NCBI GenBank assembly: GCA_024760525.1
Contig: CP060499.1
Location: forward strand, 3,183,501-3,247,500
Direction of reading: 5' to 3'
Source: Nitrospira sp.
Lineage (GTDB): Bacteria > Nitrospirota > Nitrospiria > Nitrospirales > Nitrospiraceae
Length of the DNA: 64,000 nucleotides
The notes beneath the pieces are model-generated. The model ran no database searches. It had not been told where the DNA came from and saw nothing but the letters and a program-made list of their open reading frames with translations. This document shows positions 16,161 to 25,381 of this stretch, piece by piece. A program made the position numbers and the translations under genes. How positions within the stretch are numbered: position 1 is the stretch's first letter; each line of letters begins with the position of its first letter.

Positions 16161-18182
16161 CTATGGCCCCATAGGCTTCAGATTTGGAGTCGGACCAACA
16201 GAGTCGGCTGAGGGTTCCGGTTGCCGTGGGGTCGGAGCCGGCTTGGGGTTATTCCCTTTGGCCAACGGATGGATTCTGACCATCGCTTCCTTCCCCACCG
16301 ACGGCAAGCAGAGCGGATCCTGTTTGTTCCCGAATTGTTCGCGAGCGATACGCGCCACCTGCCCCCGAGCATACGTACACAGTTCCCCGGCGACAATGGT
16401 GCCATCCCGATCCACATCCGCGATCCCTTGCAACCCTCGCAAGAGATGATACGTAAACAACCCGTGTTTCCCTTCTTCGAACGCGTGAGCCTCTTGTAGG
16501 TGACGATTGCCGACCATCCACATCTCCACATCTTTTCGCCCGTCACCCGCACTGGACATCCAATCAGGTGACGGCATCGCGGCAAGATTGGCGCCCGGAG
16601 ACGGTTCCAGCGAAACATCGAACATCAGAATGGCTCGCTCGATCGACAGCCGAGAAAGAGATTCCTGCAGCCGAATGAGCGGATAGAGCTGCTTCGGTTC
16701 AGTGGGTGTTCCATCAAACGGCACGAGCGACACCGCACCGGTCGCTCCATCCACCAGCGCCCGCCCGGCAAAAAACACATAGACGACGGTCTCGGCGTCC
16801 GCCCGCTTGCGAAGCCATCGCTCAAACGTCTCTTCAAACTCCCGTTGCAGAGCCTGACGATCAAGCAAGATCTTCATGCGTTCGCGCGGAACACTCCCGA
16901 TGGTGTGCAAATACTCCGCCATCACCGCCGCATCATGGCCGGCATATTTGACCTCCGGCATCTGATTGTCGCGAAAGGTTCCGACTCCGATCGAAATGAT
17001 GACGGCTTTCGGCTGTTTGAATGCCGCGAGCGACTTCGGCATATGGTCGACATCCGGTACCGACACTGCCGCCGCATATTTGGGTTTGCTTCCAAAACTG
17101 AATATTTTCGGCGGTGGAACGGATTCCAAAGGGTTGGCAGTCCGCAAGTTCAGCGTCAGTTCAAACGGATGGGCTCGTTCGGGCACCGTGACTCGTTTCG
17201 TCAGTGACGTACGCCTGATCTCTCCCGGCTGGAGCGCGCCGATTAAGATCTCGGGGGGAAACAGGGAGGCCGCCTCGGCTTTTCCCTCGACTGTAACCGC
17301 TACGTCTTTGGCTTCCGCCAATCCCTCGTTCTTGACCTCAATTTCGATCGTGATCGCTTCGTCGGGGCCAAGCAGCTGGTCACGGTTTTCGTCTCGGATA
17401 ATGGCACGAAAGCTGAGTTGCACCGGATGGGCTACGTCTGTTGGAGCAACGGACGGCTGCTCCACCATCTCAGGGACCGCCGCAGGGGGCACCGCGGCGG
17501 TCTCAGCCGTCGGCGCCACCGCCGTGGGACGAGGACGCGCAGCCATGGGAACCCACGTATCACGCTGGGCCGCGTATTCTCGGATCTGGACGGATTGCGC
17601 CATTTGTTTCGCCAGGCCTTCGGCCACTGAGTCCATGGCTTCCTGAACGATTGCCTCCACCCCCGCTATCTCGCAAGACTGATCACCGACCGTGACGATC
17701 CCCCGCCCGGTGCCGGTGAGTTTCTTGCTGAAGAGTAGAGCCCCATCACGGGCCAAAAACACCATTTCAACCCCCACCGTCGCCGTCGCCGGATATGTCC
17801 CCGGCGCTTGCTTCGGAATGGCAAGATCGATCCGTCTAAGTCCCACGCCCACTTCAATCACCCCATCGGAGTCGAGAGTCTCTTCAGGCAGGCTCTGGGT
17901 CGTGATGCCGGTAAATATCTCGTTCAACCTTTTCGGGACCGACCCCTTCAGAACCTGGGCCAATGGAAATGACGCCGACTCGCCACAGGCATTCTGGAAT
18001 GGGACCTCCGCCGTGGTGCCGCTGGGTGAGAACCATATGGCCGGCGTTAATGGAATCGGTTGGGAATAGATCGGCTCCTGCCCGCGATTCAGCAAGGAGC
18101 AGCCGACGACCGACAAGACCAGCAACAGAGCCACGCAGGACGTCGTAAGATATCGGCGCGGTGGGAAGCAACTGGTCGGCAT
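16161..18182 (-). CDS. Lipoprotein with degenerate caspase-like domain, CARDB-like domain and EF-hand
   Basis: 673 residues. Lipoprotein signal with VVGC (Cys28). Residues about 45-205 form an N-terminal domain with beta/alpha character, like small outer-membrane lipoproteins; 208-250 is a Pro/Ala linker; 255-350 resembles a CARDB/Ig-type adhesion domain (PDEAITIEIEVKNEGLAEAKDV); about 392-580 is caspase-like. The dyad is lost: the His position reads FFAGRAL (Arg474) and the Cys position FDVSLEP (Ser524). The GKHGLFTYHLL motif and a canonical EF-hand loop (589-600) match the island protein family. It lies just outside the island and has core-like base composition, so it may be the resident relative of the island genes. 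Likely an envelope scaffold or calcium-dependent partner; catalysis is unlikely. Confidence 0.8.
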   Translation of the reverse strand: MPTSCFPPRRYLTTSCVALLLVLSVVGCSLLNRGQEPIYSQPIPLTPAIWFSPSGTTAEVPFQNACGESASFPLAQVLKGSVPKRLNEIFTGITTQSLPEETLDSDGVIEVGVGLRRIDLAIPKQAPGTYPATATVGVEMVFLARDGALLFSKKLTGTGRGIVTVGDQSCEIAGVEAIVQEAMDSVAEGLAKQMAQSVQIREYAAQRDTWVPMAARPRPTAVAPTAETAAVPPAAVPEMVEQPSVAPTDVAHPVQLSFRAIIRDENRDQLLGPDEAITIEIEVKNEGLAEAKDVAVTVEGKAEAASLFPPEILIGALQPGEIRRTSLTKRVTVPERAHPFELTLNLRTANPLESVPPPKIFSFGSKPKYAAAVSVPDVDHMPKSLAAFKQPKAVIISIGVGTFRDNQMPEVKYAGHDAAVMAEYLHTIGSVPRERMKILLDRQALQREFEETFERWLRKRADAETVVYVFFAGRALVDGATGAVSLVPFDGTPTEPKQLYPLIRLQESLSRLSIERAILMFDVSLEPSPGANLAAMPSPDWMSSAGDGRKDVEMWMVGNRHLQEAHAFEEGKHGLFTYHLLRGLQGIADVDRDGTIVAGELCTYARGQVARIAREQFGNKQDPLCLPSVGKEAMVRIHPLAKGNNPKPAPTPRQPEPSADSVGPTPNLKPMGP

Positions 18183-18285
18183 TGTGTGTCGTCCTCTCCG
18201 CCGTGGTTATACCGAATTCCCCATGAGTGTCACAACCGGGGAAAGCGCATTGACAGCCCTTTTCCCCTAGGCTAAGGTCGCCTGC

Positions 18286-19179
18286 ATGTCAACTCCGGCG
18301 GTGTCTTCTTCCCCGACTTCCTCAGGGATTCCTTGGTCCGCTCTTGCGCGATTGATTCGTCTGCAAAACCAAACCGGTACCTACTTATTATTATTCCCCA
18401 CCATGTGGTCCCTGGTCCTTGCCGCTCGGGGAATTCCGCCACCCCATTTGCTCGCGATTTTCATCGTCGCCTCGTTCTTGATGAGAAGCGCGGGTGTGAT
18501 TTTGAACGATTTGGCTGATCAATCGTTCGACCGGCAGGTCACCCGCACGAAGACGCGCCCGCTGGCTTCGGGTGAACTATCGCGACGCCATGCCTATATC
18601 TTGCTCAGCGTGCTGTTATTCGCCGCCGCAAGCCTTCTGCTCTTCCTTCGCCCCATCGTGGCCTGGCTTACCCCGGTGGCAATTTTTCTAGCGGCCTTGT
18701 ACCCATATTCCAAACGGTGGCTCCATATCCCCCAAGCCGTACTCGGTATCGCCTTTGGTTGGGGAACGGTCATGGCCTGGGCTGCAGTACAAGGAACATT
18801 GGAGGCGCCGGCCTGGTGCCTCTTCGGAGCGACGGCGGCCTGGGCGGTCGCCTACGATACCATCTACGCCATCCAAGACCAAGAGGACGACCGACGCATC
18901 GGAGTCAAGTCCGCTGCGCTGTACTTCGGTTCGTCCGTGCACTATGGAGTCGGCCTGGCATTCGGAGCCATGGTGGCCTGCTTGATCGTAGCGGGATGGC
19001 TGACTCAGCTGGGATGGCCTTACTACGCGGTTCTCTCGGGAGCGATCCTGTTCTTCCTGTTCCAGATCCGTCAGCTACAAGGACCTCTTACGCCATCACA
19101 AGCCTTTGTCATGTTTCGAGCGCATGTCTGGGTTGGCGTAACCATCCTCGCCGGACTGCTGGCGGGCGTGTTGGCTTAA
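18286..19179 (+). CDS. ubiA: UbiA-family prenyltransferase (4-hydroxybenzoate type)
   Basis: 297 residues with about eight membrane segments. Both Asp-rich motifs are present: NDLADQSFDRQVTRTKTRPLASG (residues about 73-95) and DTIYAIQDQEDDRRIGVKS (about 190-208), which bind the Mg-prenyl diphosphate. The sequence, including the LQNQTGTYLLLFPTMWSL start, fits the 4-hydroxybenzoate polyprenyltransferase subfamily that attaches the isoprenoid tail of a quinone. Nitrospira relatives use menaquinone, so the true aromatic acceptor may differ from the gene name. It is divergent from the pseudo-caspase lipoprotein and its stop overlaps the end of the convergent cytochrome gene by four bases. The quinone link suits the adjacent quinol-oxidising cluster. 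Confidence 0.85.
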   Translation: MSTPAVSSSPTSSGIPWSALARLIRLQNQTGTYLLLFPTMWSLVLAARGIPPPHLLAIFIVASFLMRSAGVILNDLADQSFDRQVTRTKTRPLASGELSRRHAYILLSVLLFAAASLLLFLRPIVAWLTPVAIFLAALYPYSKRWLHIPQAVLGIAFGWGTVMAWAAVQGTLEAPAWCLFGATAAWAVAYDTIYAIQDQEDDRRIGVKSAALYFGSSVHYGVGLAFGAMVACLIVAGWLTQLGWPYYAVLSGAILFFLFQIRQLQGPLTPSQAFVMFRAHVWVGVTILAGLLAGVLA

Positions 19180-20201
19180 GGCTTTTCGACCGGCTTTTCC
19201 ACGACAGGCTCCGCTTTCTCAGCACGTAACGTGGACACATACATGGTCACGGCCTTCGCATCCGCATCATTCAATCCCAATGCGGGCATGCGTGTTGCCG
19301 AATCCATGGCTTGAGGATTTTTGAGCCAGCGGTAGATCCAGGTGGCGTTCAGCCGAAACCCTGCCCGATCGAGGCTCGGTCCGATTTTCCCACCCTCACC
19401 GGCAAGACCGTGGCAGCCGTTGCAGCCGTACTTGTTTTCATACAGTCTCTTCCCACGATCAGCCAGTTGTGTGGCTTCCGCAGGCTTTACCGTGAGATCA
19501 GGCCTGGGAATACTGAGGCCTTTTCCCGGCCTGGTCGAGAAGTTGTTTAACGCAACCTGGGCAAGATCCATCTCTTTCTTGGCCTGGACCATGGCTTCCT
19601 GCTCCGCGGCATACGCGGATTCGTCCACTTCGACATCTTTCTTCAAGGCTTCGCTTTTCCGCTCCGCTTCCTCGCTTGCCTTCGTTTCGGCCGCTTCATA
19701 CGCTTGCTTGGCCTGTTCGAACTTCGCCTGCGCCGCCTTCATCCCTTCTTCGAGCGAGGTCTTGCGCGCGGCAACGTTGTACTCCATCTTCATGCCGTGC
19801 AACGTGCGCACGTGCCCGACGATCGCCCAGATTTCGTCCTCGGACAACGTGTATTTGAACGTCGGCATCGTTGGAACGGCAAAATCGTCGTCCCCGATCT
19901 CATCTCCACCTTCTTCACTGGTGTCCAACATGTCTCGTGAGATCGTATTGAAAAGTTCCTCATCCTTGAACGTGCCCATCTCCGACTTATTGGACAAGTC
20001 TTTCGGCTTCGGGTCAGGCATGGCCGACCAATTAAATCCTTCGTTTTGCTTACCGCTCGGGCCATGACAATCGCTGCAGTAGTGCGTATAGAGTTCCTTC
20101 CCCCGCTTCTCCTGCTCGTTCGCGCAGCCACCGGCGACCAAAGCCAAGCTTCCCATCATTCCAAGCGCCAATCCAACGACACCCAGCTTTGCCGCCTTCA
20201 T
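19176..20201 (-). CDS. Diheme cytochrome c lipoprotein
   Basis: 341 residues from the ATG at 20201, two bases after the upstream gene's stop; a longer frame would run through that gene. A lipoprotein-like signal ends at GGC (about Cys26). Two c-type heme sites are present: CSDCH (about 42-46) near the N-terminus and CNGCH (about 275-279), with a charged coiled-coil insert between the two cytochrome domains (about 135-215, rich in Ala, Glu, Lys). Candidate distal Met ligands follow each site. It is the last gene of the minus-strand respiratory cluster, so it probably moves electrons between the quinol-oxidising complex and a periplasmic acceptor or oxidase. The coiled-coil insert is unusual for a diheme cytochrome. 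Confidence 0.85.
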   Translation of the reverse strand: MKAAKLGVVGLALGMMGSLALVAGGCANEQEKRGKELYTHYCSDCHGPSGKQNEGFNWSAMPDPKPKDLSNKSEMGTFKDEELFNTISRDMLDTSEEGGDEIGDDDFAVPTMPTFKYTLSEDEIWAIVGHVRTLHGMKMEYNVAARKTSLEEGMKAAQAKFEQAKQAYEAAETKASEEAERKSEALKKDVEVDESAYAAEQEAMVQAKKEMDLAQVALNNFSTRPGKGLSIPRPDLTVKPAEATQLADRGKRLYENKYGCNGCHGLAGEGGKIGPSLDRAGFRLNATWIYRWLKNPQAMDSATRMPALGLNDADAKAVTMYVSTLRAEKAEPVVEKPVEKP

Positions 20202-20203
20202 GC

Positions 20204-21031
20204 TCACTGCCCTTTCTTGAGTTTTCGGATCAGGACAAACTGAAATCCCAAGGCCAATGCCGCGGCAACCGCCGCATACATATAAGCGGAATAATCCGGC
20301 GGCGCATCGGCCCGGAAATACCACCAGGACGAAACAGCCTTTTGAGATCCTTTTTCGACCAACTCTCCGGCGGCATCTTTCCGTCCGTCCCATACCGCAA
20401 AGGCAATGCTAATGAATTGCCCCGCCGTAATTTGGACATCTTCCTCGTCGTGGCCGGTCGATAGATTACGGGAAAAGACCACTTTCCAGGTCCCGTTTGA
20501 ATACACGCCCTTCGCTTTCACATCTTGATGCTCTTGCGGCTTCAATGTGCCGAAGCCCTTGGCGGTCATATCGACGGCCTTGTCCGTCTTATGTTTCCAA
20601 AACCATATGTTGACCGGCCCACCTTCCACCTGCAACATCGGCTGGCCATGAGCAAAATGGGATTTCTTGTCCCCAACCATGAATTCGAGCGCCGCGGCAT
20701 CGTCTGGATCCTGGGTGGGATCGCTATATTCGAGAAGGATCGCGACTTGGTTGCCGTCGTGCAACGCGCGCACGGACACATCCTTGACGGTGACTTCTTG
20801 AATACGGTCCTTCCAATGCACCTGTGGCGACATGGGAAAGGAAGCCGGCGCCGCGCTGGTCCAGGCCGCAGCGTTCGGATCGTCCAGAGGCAGCCCACCG
20901 GTCATCAGCGTCGCTCGAACCGCCACGCTCTCCTGAGCGAAGCTGAACGATGCCGACCCGAGAACCATGGCCACGATCACTGCCGTCCCACTTCGCATAA
21001 CCTGTCTCACTACGCGATTCGCCGGTTTCAT
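20204..21031 (-). CDS. Periplasmic heme-b-binding protein, ethylbenzene-dehydrogenase gamma-like
   Basis: 275 residues: signal peptide (about 1-32, ending SFAQ), a beta-rich domain of about 210 residues and a C-terminal membrane helix (about 250-268) with a basic end (IRKLKKGQ). The beta domain (VRALHDGNQVAILLEYSDPTQDP; FMVGDKK; NIWFWKH) follows the pattern of the gamma subunits of type II DMSO-reductase-family enzymes, which hold a heme b through Met and Lys. In Nitrospira such proteins occur as nitrite oxidoreductase gamma-type subunits as well as in other complexes. Here no molybdopterin subunit is nearby; the neighbours are cytochromes c, so it more likely acts as an electron-transfer subunit of the cluster. 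Family assignment is by motif only. Confidence 0.7.
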   Translation of the reverse strand: MKPANRVVRQVMRSGTAVIVAMVLGSASFSFAQESVAVRATLMTGGLPLDDPNAAAWTSAAPASFPMSPQVHWKDRIQEVTVKDVSVRALHDGNQVAILLEYSDPTQDPDDAAALEFMVGDKKSHFAHGQPMLQVEGGPVNIWFWKHKTDKAVDMTAKGFGTLKPQEHQDVKAKGVYSNGTWKVVFSRNLSTGHDEEDVQITAGQFISIAFAVWDGRKDAAGELVEKGSQKAVSSWWYFRADAPPDYSAYMYAAVAAALALGFQFVLIRKLKKGQ

Positions 21032-21083
21032 ACTGGCCTCGTTCTCCCTACTTGCCTAGACCCATGCGCGTTTCCTCGCGCGC

Positions 21084-21800
21084 TTACTCCCATGTTCGCG
21101 GGGATTGATGGGCTCCGTCGTATTCGCCCATGATGATCTTCCAAATCCATTCATCCGGTAATTCCACTTCCCAACGAGGCATCGCGGACTTCCATGGTGT
21201 CCCTTCGATCGGAAGACCGACTCCGCCCTTCTTGATGCGCCAAAACAGATAGCTCTCTTGCAACATCGCGATCGTCGTGGGATCGGCGAAGTTGGCAGGC
21301 GCCGGAATAAAACCACGGGCGGCCGGTCCCTTGCCATCGAAGTTGCCCCCGTGACAGGGGGAACAAAATGCCGCGTAGAATCCCTTTCCCTGCATGATAT
21401 TGTCAGGGGTTTTGGGAACGGGATTCGACAGCCCGGTATACTCTCCCGGCGGCGCCGGATGGATCGTTCTGCTCTCCACCGGCGGAAGATCGCTCGTCGC
21501 CGTGCTGCCGTAGGTTTGCCATCCGACCAGCAGAGGGAAGAAAATCAGCACGCCATATCGAAGCGCTTGCAGCCCACCGATCTTCTCTCCGGTCAGGAAC
21601 CGCTGCATGGGTCCCCAGAAGGCATCTTTCGACTCGCCACTCAACGTTTCATAGATGACGATGCCGGACGCGGTCAGGAGGAGATACAGAAAAATCAGAC
21701 TGGAGGGAAGCGGCGCCGAGCCGGGTATATTCGGCAGCACAAACTTCAGGAACAGATACATGGCTACCATGAGTATGATCGGCTTACCTAACGCGCCCAT
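21084..21800 (-). CDS. Membrane-anchored monoheme cytochrome c
   Basis: 238 residues from the ATG at 21800, directly after GGAGGAACGT; an earlier in-frame start would overlap the previous gene by 80 bases. Three hydrophobic segments occupy roughly residues 6-23, 31-50 and 78-95; the C-terminal periplasmic domain has one heme c site, CSPCH (about 156-160), and Met residues downstream that could be the distal ligand. The stop of the preceding cytochrome gene is only 10 bases upstream, so the two are co-translated. Probably a subunit of the same quinol-oxidising or bd-like complex. Confidence 0.85.
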   Translation of the reverse strand: MGALGKPIILMVAMYLFLKFVLPNIPGSAPLPSSLIFLYLLLTASGIVIYETLSGESKDAFWGPMQRFLTGEKIGGLQALRYGVLIFFPLLVGWQTYGSTATSDLPPVESRTIHPAPPGEYTGLSNPVPKTPDNIMQGKGFYAAFCSPCHGGNFDGKGPAARGFIPAPANFADPTTIAMLQESYLFWRIKKGGVGLPIEGTPWKSAMPRWEVELPDEWIWKIIMGEYDGAHQSPRTWE

Positions 21801-21810
21801 ACGTTCCTCC

Positions 21811-22434
21811 CTAGTGCGTGCGTGCCTTGGCGACGAGTGCAGATTCGGCTGCCTTGACGGGAGCCTTCGGCGTCTGGCCCGGTATCTCAAGATCCGACAG
21901 GCTGACGGAGATCGGCTCGCCGCTCATTTGTTGCAGAAAGGCGATCACGGCCAAAATTTCATTCTTCGAGAGCCCGATCGGGTCTTTGTCGATACGCGGC
22001 ATCGTAGCCGGATATTCCTTGGGTACCCCGCCATGCCGGTAGTCCTGATAGACGAAGGCCTGGGGATCGGTCAGACTTTCATAGAGGAAATCTTTGCTCA
22101 ATTTGGCGCCGATTCCCTTTAGATCCGGGCAACGCGCGGATTCGCTGGGGCCGATGGAATGGCACAGCGCGCATTGGCCTTTACTGAAGAACACCGTTTG
22201 GCCGATCGCCGCAATATCGGTTGGGGTCTTGATACTCGCGAGGTCGACCTTTTCCTCGGCCGGCGGCAACGAGGCCAATTGCGGCACGGCGAGTGACATC
22301 AGCGAAAACAGCCCGAGGACAATGAAGACAAATCCCGTCACCCGGACAAACGTGGCGCGGATGAAGAGGAGGATGAGAATCCCAAACCCAACGATTGACA
22401 GTGCGATCAATTGTAGTTGTGCGACTTCACTCAT
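21811..22434 (-). CDS. Membrane-anchored monoheme cytochrome c
   Basis: 207 residues with TTGGAGA upstream of the ATG. Two N-terminal membrane helices (about 7-25 and 30-52) anchor a periplasmic domain with one heme c site, CALCH (about 88-92), and a likely Met ligand in YPATMPRIDK. The second half has the usual LSKNEILAVIAFLQ helix of class I cytochromes. It directly follows the second CydA-like gene, whose stop is 55 bases upstream, suggesting it donates electrons to or takes them from that protein. No CydB-type subunit is present in its place. Confidence 0.85.
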   Translation of the reverse strand: MSEVAQLQLIALSIVGFGILILLFIRATFVRVTGFVFIVLGLFSLMSLAVPQLASLPPAEEKVDLASIKTPTDIAAIGQTVFFSKGQCALCHSIGPSESARCPDLKGIGAKLSKDFLYESLTDPQAFVYQDYRHGGVPKEYPATMPRIDKDPIGLSKNEILAVIAFLQQMSGEPISVSLSDLEIPGQTPKAPVKAAESALVAKARTH

Positions 22435-22489
22435 GGCTCTCCAACTTGCTTGGTGTGTAGCCCATTGCCTGGTTCACTCACGACTCCAT

Positions 22490-24337
22490 CTATCCCTGTT
22501 GCCGCTCCTCCGGCGCCCCTCCGGCCATCGCAGGAATGCCGTGCGGCAGCTCGCCTTTCCCTGACGCAGCAGCCTTAGCCTTATCGCCCATGGTGGCCAC
22601 CCAGAAGATAAACGCCACAAGGATGCAGAAGAAAAACGTACAGAAAGCCATGATCAGCGACGCGCTGCCGAGGGCCGGTGAATAGGCATAGGGCGACGAA
22701 TCGCGCATGACCCCATACACGTGCCAGTGGACCCGAGATGAAGATCGCGCGTAGCCCATCAGCGTCATCAGTAGAATCACCATGACGGCGTTGAGCACCA
22801 GCGCATACCCAGCGCGAGGAGGCATACTGCCCCAGACCATTTCCGTCGTCGTCTTGGCACTCTTAAGCAACAGCGCCGTCAACGGGGTGATGGTCAGAAT
22901 CACGAAGATGACGATCAGCACCTGAGACGTGGAGAAATAGTTGATGCGGACGATCGCCGGAACAAAATACCCCCACACACCGAGGACGATGACGGCAAGA
23001 CTGGCCAACACCAACACGGCGCCCATGACTGCCTTTCCCAACTTCGCCCATCCGGCGGTATCCTGTTTACCCGCCCGCCAATACATGACGAAACTCATGA
23101 AGGTAATAAGAATCATGAGATTGGACACGGTCATTTTGGCGGACATGACGCCCAGGACGCCCAACAAGGGGTGGTGAGCCCCTCCCATCTTCTGGGCCTC
23201 TTCGATGCTGGCGACAAGGGAGTGTGGCGTCATCCACACGGCAAGACACAGCAACAAACTGACGAGCATCATCAACATCGCCCGCCGATATTTTCCCTCC
23301 GATCCGGGAATACGATAAGTAATCCCCAACCAGAAATAATAATTCGACCCGAGGAACAAGACACCGATCAGCATGGCCTGGATGATGAAGAGCCAGGACA
23401 GGAACCCTCCCATCAGGGTAATGCCCATCTGTTGGTTGTACTGATAGATTTCCCGCATGAGCCAATAGCCGGCAAACGGCAGAGCCAACAAGCCGAAAAC
23501 GCCGATGAAGTTGCCGACATAGCCCATCCAATCGTAGTGCTCACGCTCCTCGGGATTCTTGACCGACAAGTATCGGACTCCGGCATAGGCTCCACAGATG
23601 TATCCGCCGAGCACGACGTTGGCAATGAGACGATGGATGTTGATCGGCCACCACGTCGGATTCCATGTCGCCGCCCACGCTCGTTCGATGGCCGTGCCTT
23701 CTGAAATGACGACCGGGCTGGACTGAAACGTGGCCCACGCGTTCGGCACGATCATGATGAAGAGTGCGAAGAAATTCAGGAGGAACCCCAAAACCACGTG
23801 CAACGTTTTCAGCTTACCGTACTGCATGGCGTCCCATCCGTACCAATACAGATAGAGCGTCGCCGTCTCGAGCAAGAACAAGAGACAGTAGAGCAAAAAT
23901 GACGGGAAGAAGACATCCGTCAGATAGTTCATCAGTTTTGGGTAGAACGCCACCAAGAGAAACAACAGAATGCCGCCGAACAGGGCGGTCGTCGCATAGG
24001 CCGACGTCAGGAGTTTGGTAAATTCCTTGGCAAGCTTATCGTAGCGCTTTTCGCCTCCTCTCCAGGCAATCACTTCGCAGAGCCATGCAAAGATCGGCAC
24101 ACCCAACACGAACCCGGCCAGCAACAGGTGCAGCTGCGCAACGATCCACACCAGGTTCCGACTGCCGATATAGGGAATATCGCGATACTCAGTCGGGCCG
24201 GTCGCTGTGCCTTCCGCAGCCACGCCGATCGAAGGAAGCGCAAGCCAGACCGCCGTCAACAAGAGACCTGCAAGCCATCCGCCATGGCCGCTGACAGCTC
24301 GGAGAGCTAGTTGTATCGTTCCGATCCCCTGTCGCAT
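22490..24337 (-). CDS. Cytochrome bd oxidase subunit I-like (CydA-like) protein, copy 2
   Basis: 615 residues from the ATG at 24337, chosen because GAGGTGAG lies just upstream; the longer frame overlaps the preceding gene. A cleavable-looking signal (ending GVAAEG, about residue 42) precedes some 13 membrane helices. CydA-type marks include AQLHLLLAGFVLGVPIF (His in the first helix, heme ligand position) and NIHRLIANVVLGGY (second heme-ligand His). The protein is longer than typical CydA (about 520 residues) and has no CydB partner. In Nitrospira, bd-like proteins have been proposed as terminal oxidases; whether this one reduces oxygen is unproven. Sequence similarity to copy 1 (28308-30020) is clear but distant. 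Confidence 0.8.
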   Translation of the reverse strand: MRQGIGTIQLALRAVSGHGGWLAGLLLTAVWLALPSIGVAAEGTATGPTEYRDIPYIGSRNLVWIVAQLHLLLAGFVLGVPIFAWLCEVIAWRGGEKRYDKLAKEFTKLLTSAYATTALFGGILLFLLVAFYPKLMNYLTDVFFPSFLLYCLLFLLETATLYLYWYGWDAMQYGKLKTLHVVLGFLLNFFALFIMIVPNAWATFQSSPVVISEGTAIERAWAATWNPTWWPINIHRLIANVVLGGYICGAYAGVRYLSVKNPEEREHYDWMGYVGNFIGVFGLLALPFAGYWLMREIYQYNQQMGITLMGGFLSWLFIIQAMLIGVLFLGSNYYFWLGITYRIPGSEGKYRRAMLMMLVSLLLCLAVWMTPHSLVASIEEAQKMGGAHHPLLGVLGVMSAKMTVSNLMILITFMSFVMYWRAGKQDTAGWAKLGKAVMGAVLVLASLAVIVLGVWGYFVPAIVRINYFSTSQVLIVIFVILTITPLTALLLKSAKTTTEMVWGSMPPRAGYALVLNAVMVILLMTLMGYARSSSRVHWHVYGVMRDSSPYAYSPALGSASLIMAFCTFFFCILVAFIFWVATMGDKAKAAASGKGELPHGIPAMAGGAPEERQQG

Positions 24338-24362
24338 GGCACTCACCTCACCACCTCGCAAG

Positions 24363-25367
24363 TTACGGTTTCGTCTTGGCAGGTGAATCGGCGGTGGTCC
24401 CGCCTTCGGTCTTCCCCTTGCCCTTATCTTTTTGGCCTTTTGCTTCCGCCTTCTGCTGTTCGATGGCATCAACTTGCGCTGTGATCGACGCAAGCCGTTG
24501 CGTATTTTTGTTCAATGATTCGATCGGTTTGAAAACCGGCTCGACCTCCACCTCAGGCTTCTTGCAGCATTCATGCGGATGGGGTGTGGTCACCGGAAGG
24601 ATGGACCAAAACATCAGCGACAATACCACACCGGCTCCTGCCAACGACGCCAGCAGCAATCCCTGATCAGTCGGCACACGCATCAAGTCCCAACGGGTCA
24701 CAAGCCCTTGATAATTTTCAGGCGCCGGGCGGGCATTTTCCGCTATCCGCCGAATGATTTGTCCAAGGATGGACACACCGATCACCGCGAGGACGATCAG
24801 CACCGCGGAAGAAATGGATCCCCAGATCGTCAGTTCGAGGCCGATTCGTTCTGCGACCGGAAGACCCGTGTCGAAGAGATGTCTCATGCTTTCCATTTCG
24901 GCCATTGAGTGCGAAGCGGTGATGGCGATCTCCGTGACGCGGCTGACGATCCACCAGAGGAGCGGAAGAAAGAAGGTCCCGATGAGCGCCGTTCTCCACC
25001 AAATCGCAAAACCCAGCCCATCGTGGGGAGGCTCTTTCCGAAGCCGTTCCAGGAAGAAGGTTCGCCCAACCAGCCCGAGCGCCCAGATGTCGACGGGGAT
25101 AGACATCCCGAAAATGAGCGGCAAACCGATCCCTTCACCAAAGTGCGTGTCGAAGATAGCCATGATGATGGGAGCGGCAAAGACGGTCACGGGACTGGCC
25201 AACAGCATCAAAAAGGCAAGACCGAACCTGCCTTCGAAATGCACCAACCCCATCGTCATCGCAAGAACGGCAAACACGGCCTTGATAGGAATGCCGGTCC
25301 AGCACGCCGGCCAGAGGATACCGAACCCTATCTTCGTTGGGGACATCGATTCGCGTTCTTCAGCCAT
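24363..25367 (-). CDS. Multi-spanning membrane protein of the respiratory cluster, unassigned
   Basis: 334 residues. About six to seven membrane helices occupy residues 10-240 (for example AVFAVLAMTMGLVHF, IPVDIWALGLVGRTFFL, TALIGTFFLPLLWWIVSRV, SAVLIVLAVIGVSIL). After the last helix (about 250) comes HPHECCKKPE, a His/Cys cluster that could bind a metal, then a coiled, Lys/Ala/Gly-rich soluble tail. I recognise no family. It sits between cytochrome b (stop 14 bases upstream of its start) and the second CydA-like gene, so it is very likely an integral subunit of the same complex. Whether it carries a cofactor is an open question. Confidence 0.75.
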   Translation of the reverse strand: MAEERESMSPTKIGFGILWPACWTGIPIKAVFAVLAMTMGLVHFEGRFGLAFLMLLASPVTVFAAPIIMAIFDTHFGEGIGLPLIFGMSIPVDIWALGLVGRTFFLERLRKEPPHDGLGFAIWWRTALIGTFFLPLLWWIVSRVTEIAITASHSMAEMESMRHLFDTGLPVAERIGLELTIWGSISSAVLIVLAVIGVSILGQIIRRIAENARPAPENYQGLVTRWDLMRVPTDQGLLLASLAGAGVVLSLMFWSILPVTTPHPHECCKKPEVEVEPVFKPIESLNKNTQRLASITAQVDAIEQQKAEAKGQKDKGKGKTEGGTTADSPAKTKP

Positions 25368-25381
25368 AACGTGTGTGAGGA

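Noticed and set aside
19342..20067. 241-codon plus-strand frame
   Set aside because: Antisense to the diheme cytochrome gene; Ser/Ala-rich mirrored sequence without domain features.
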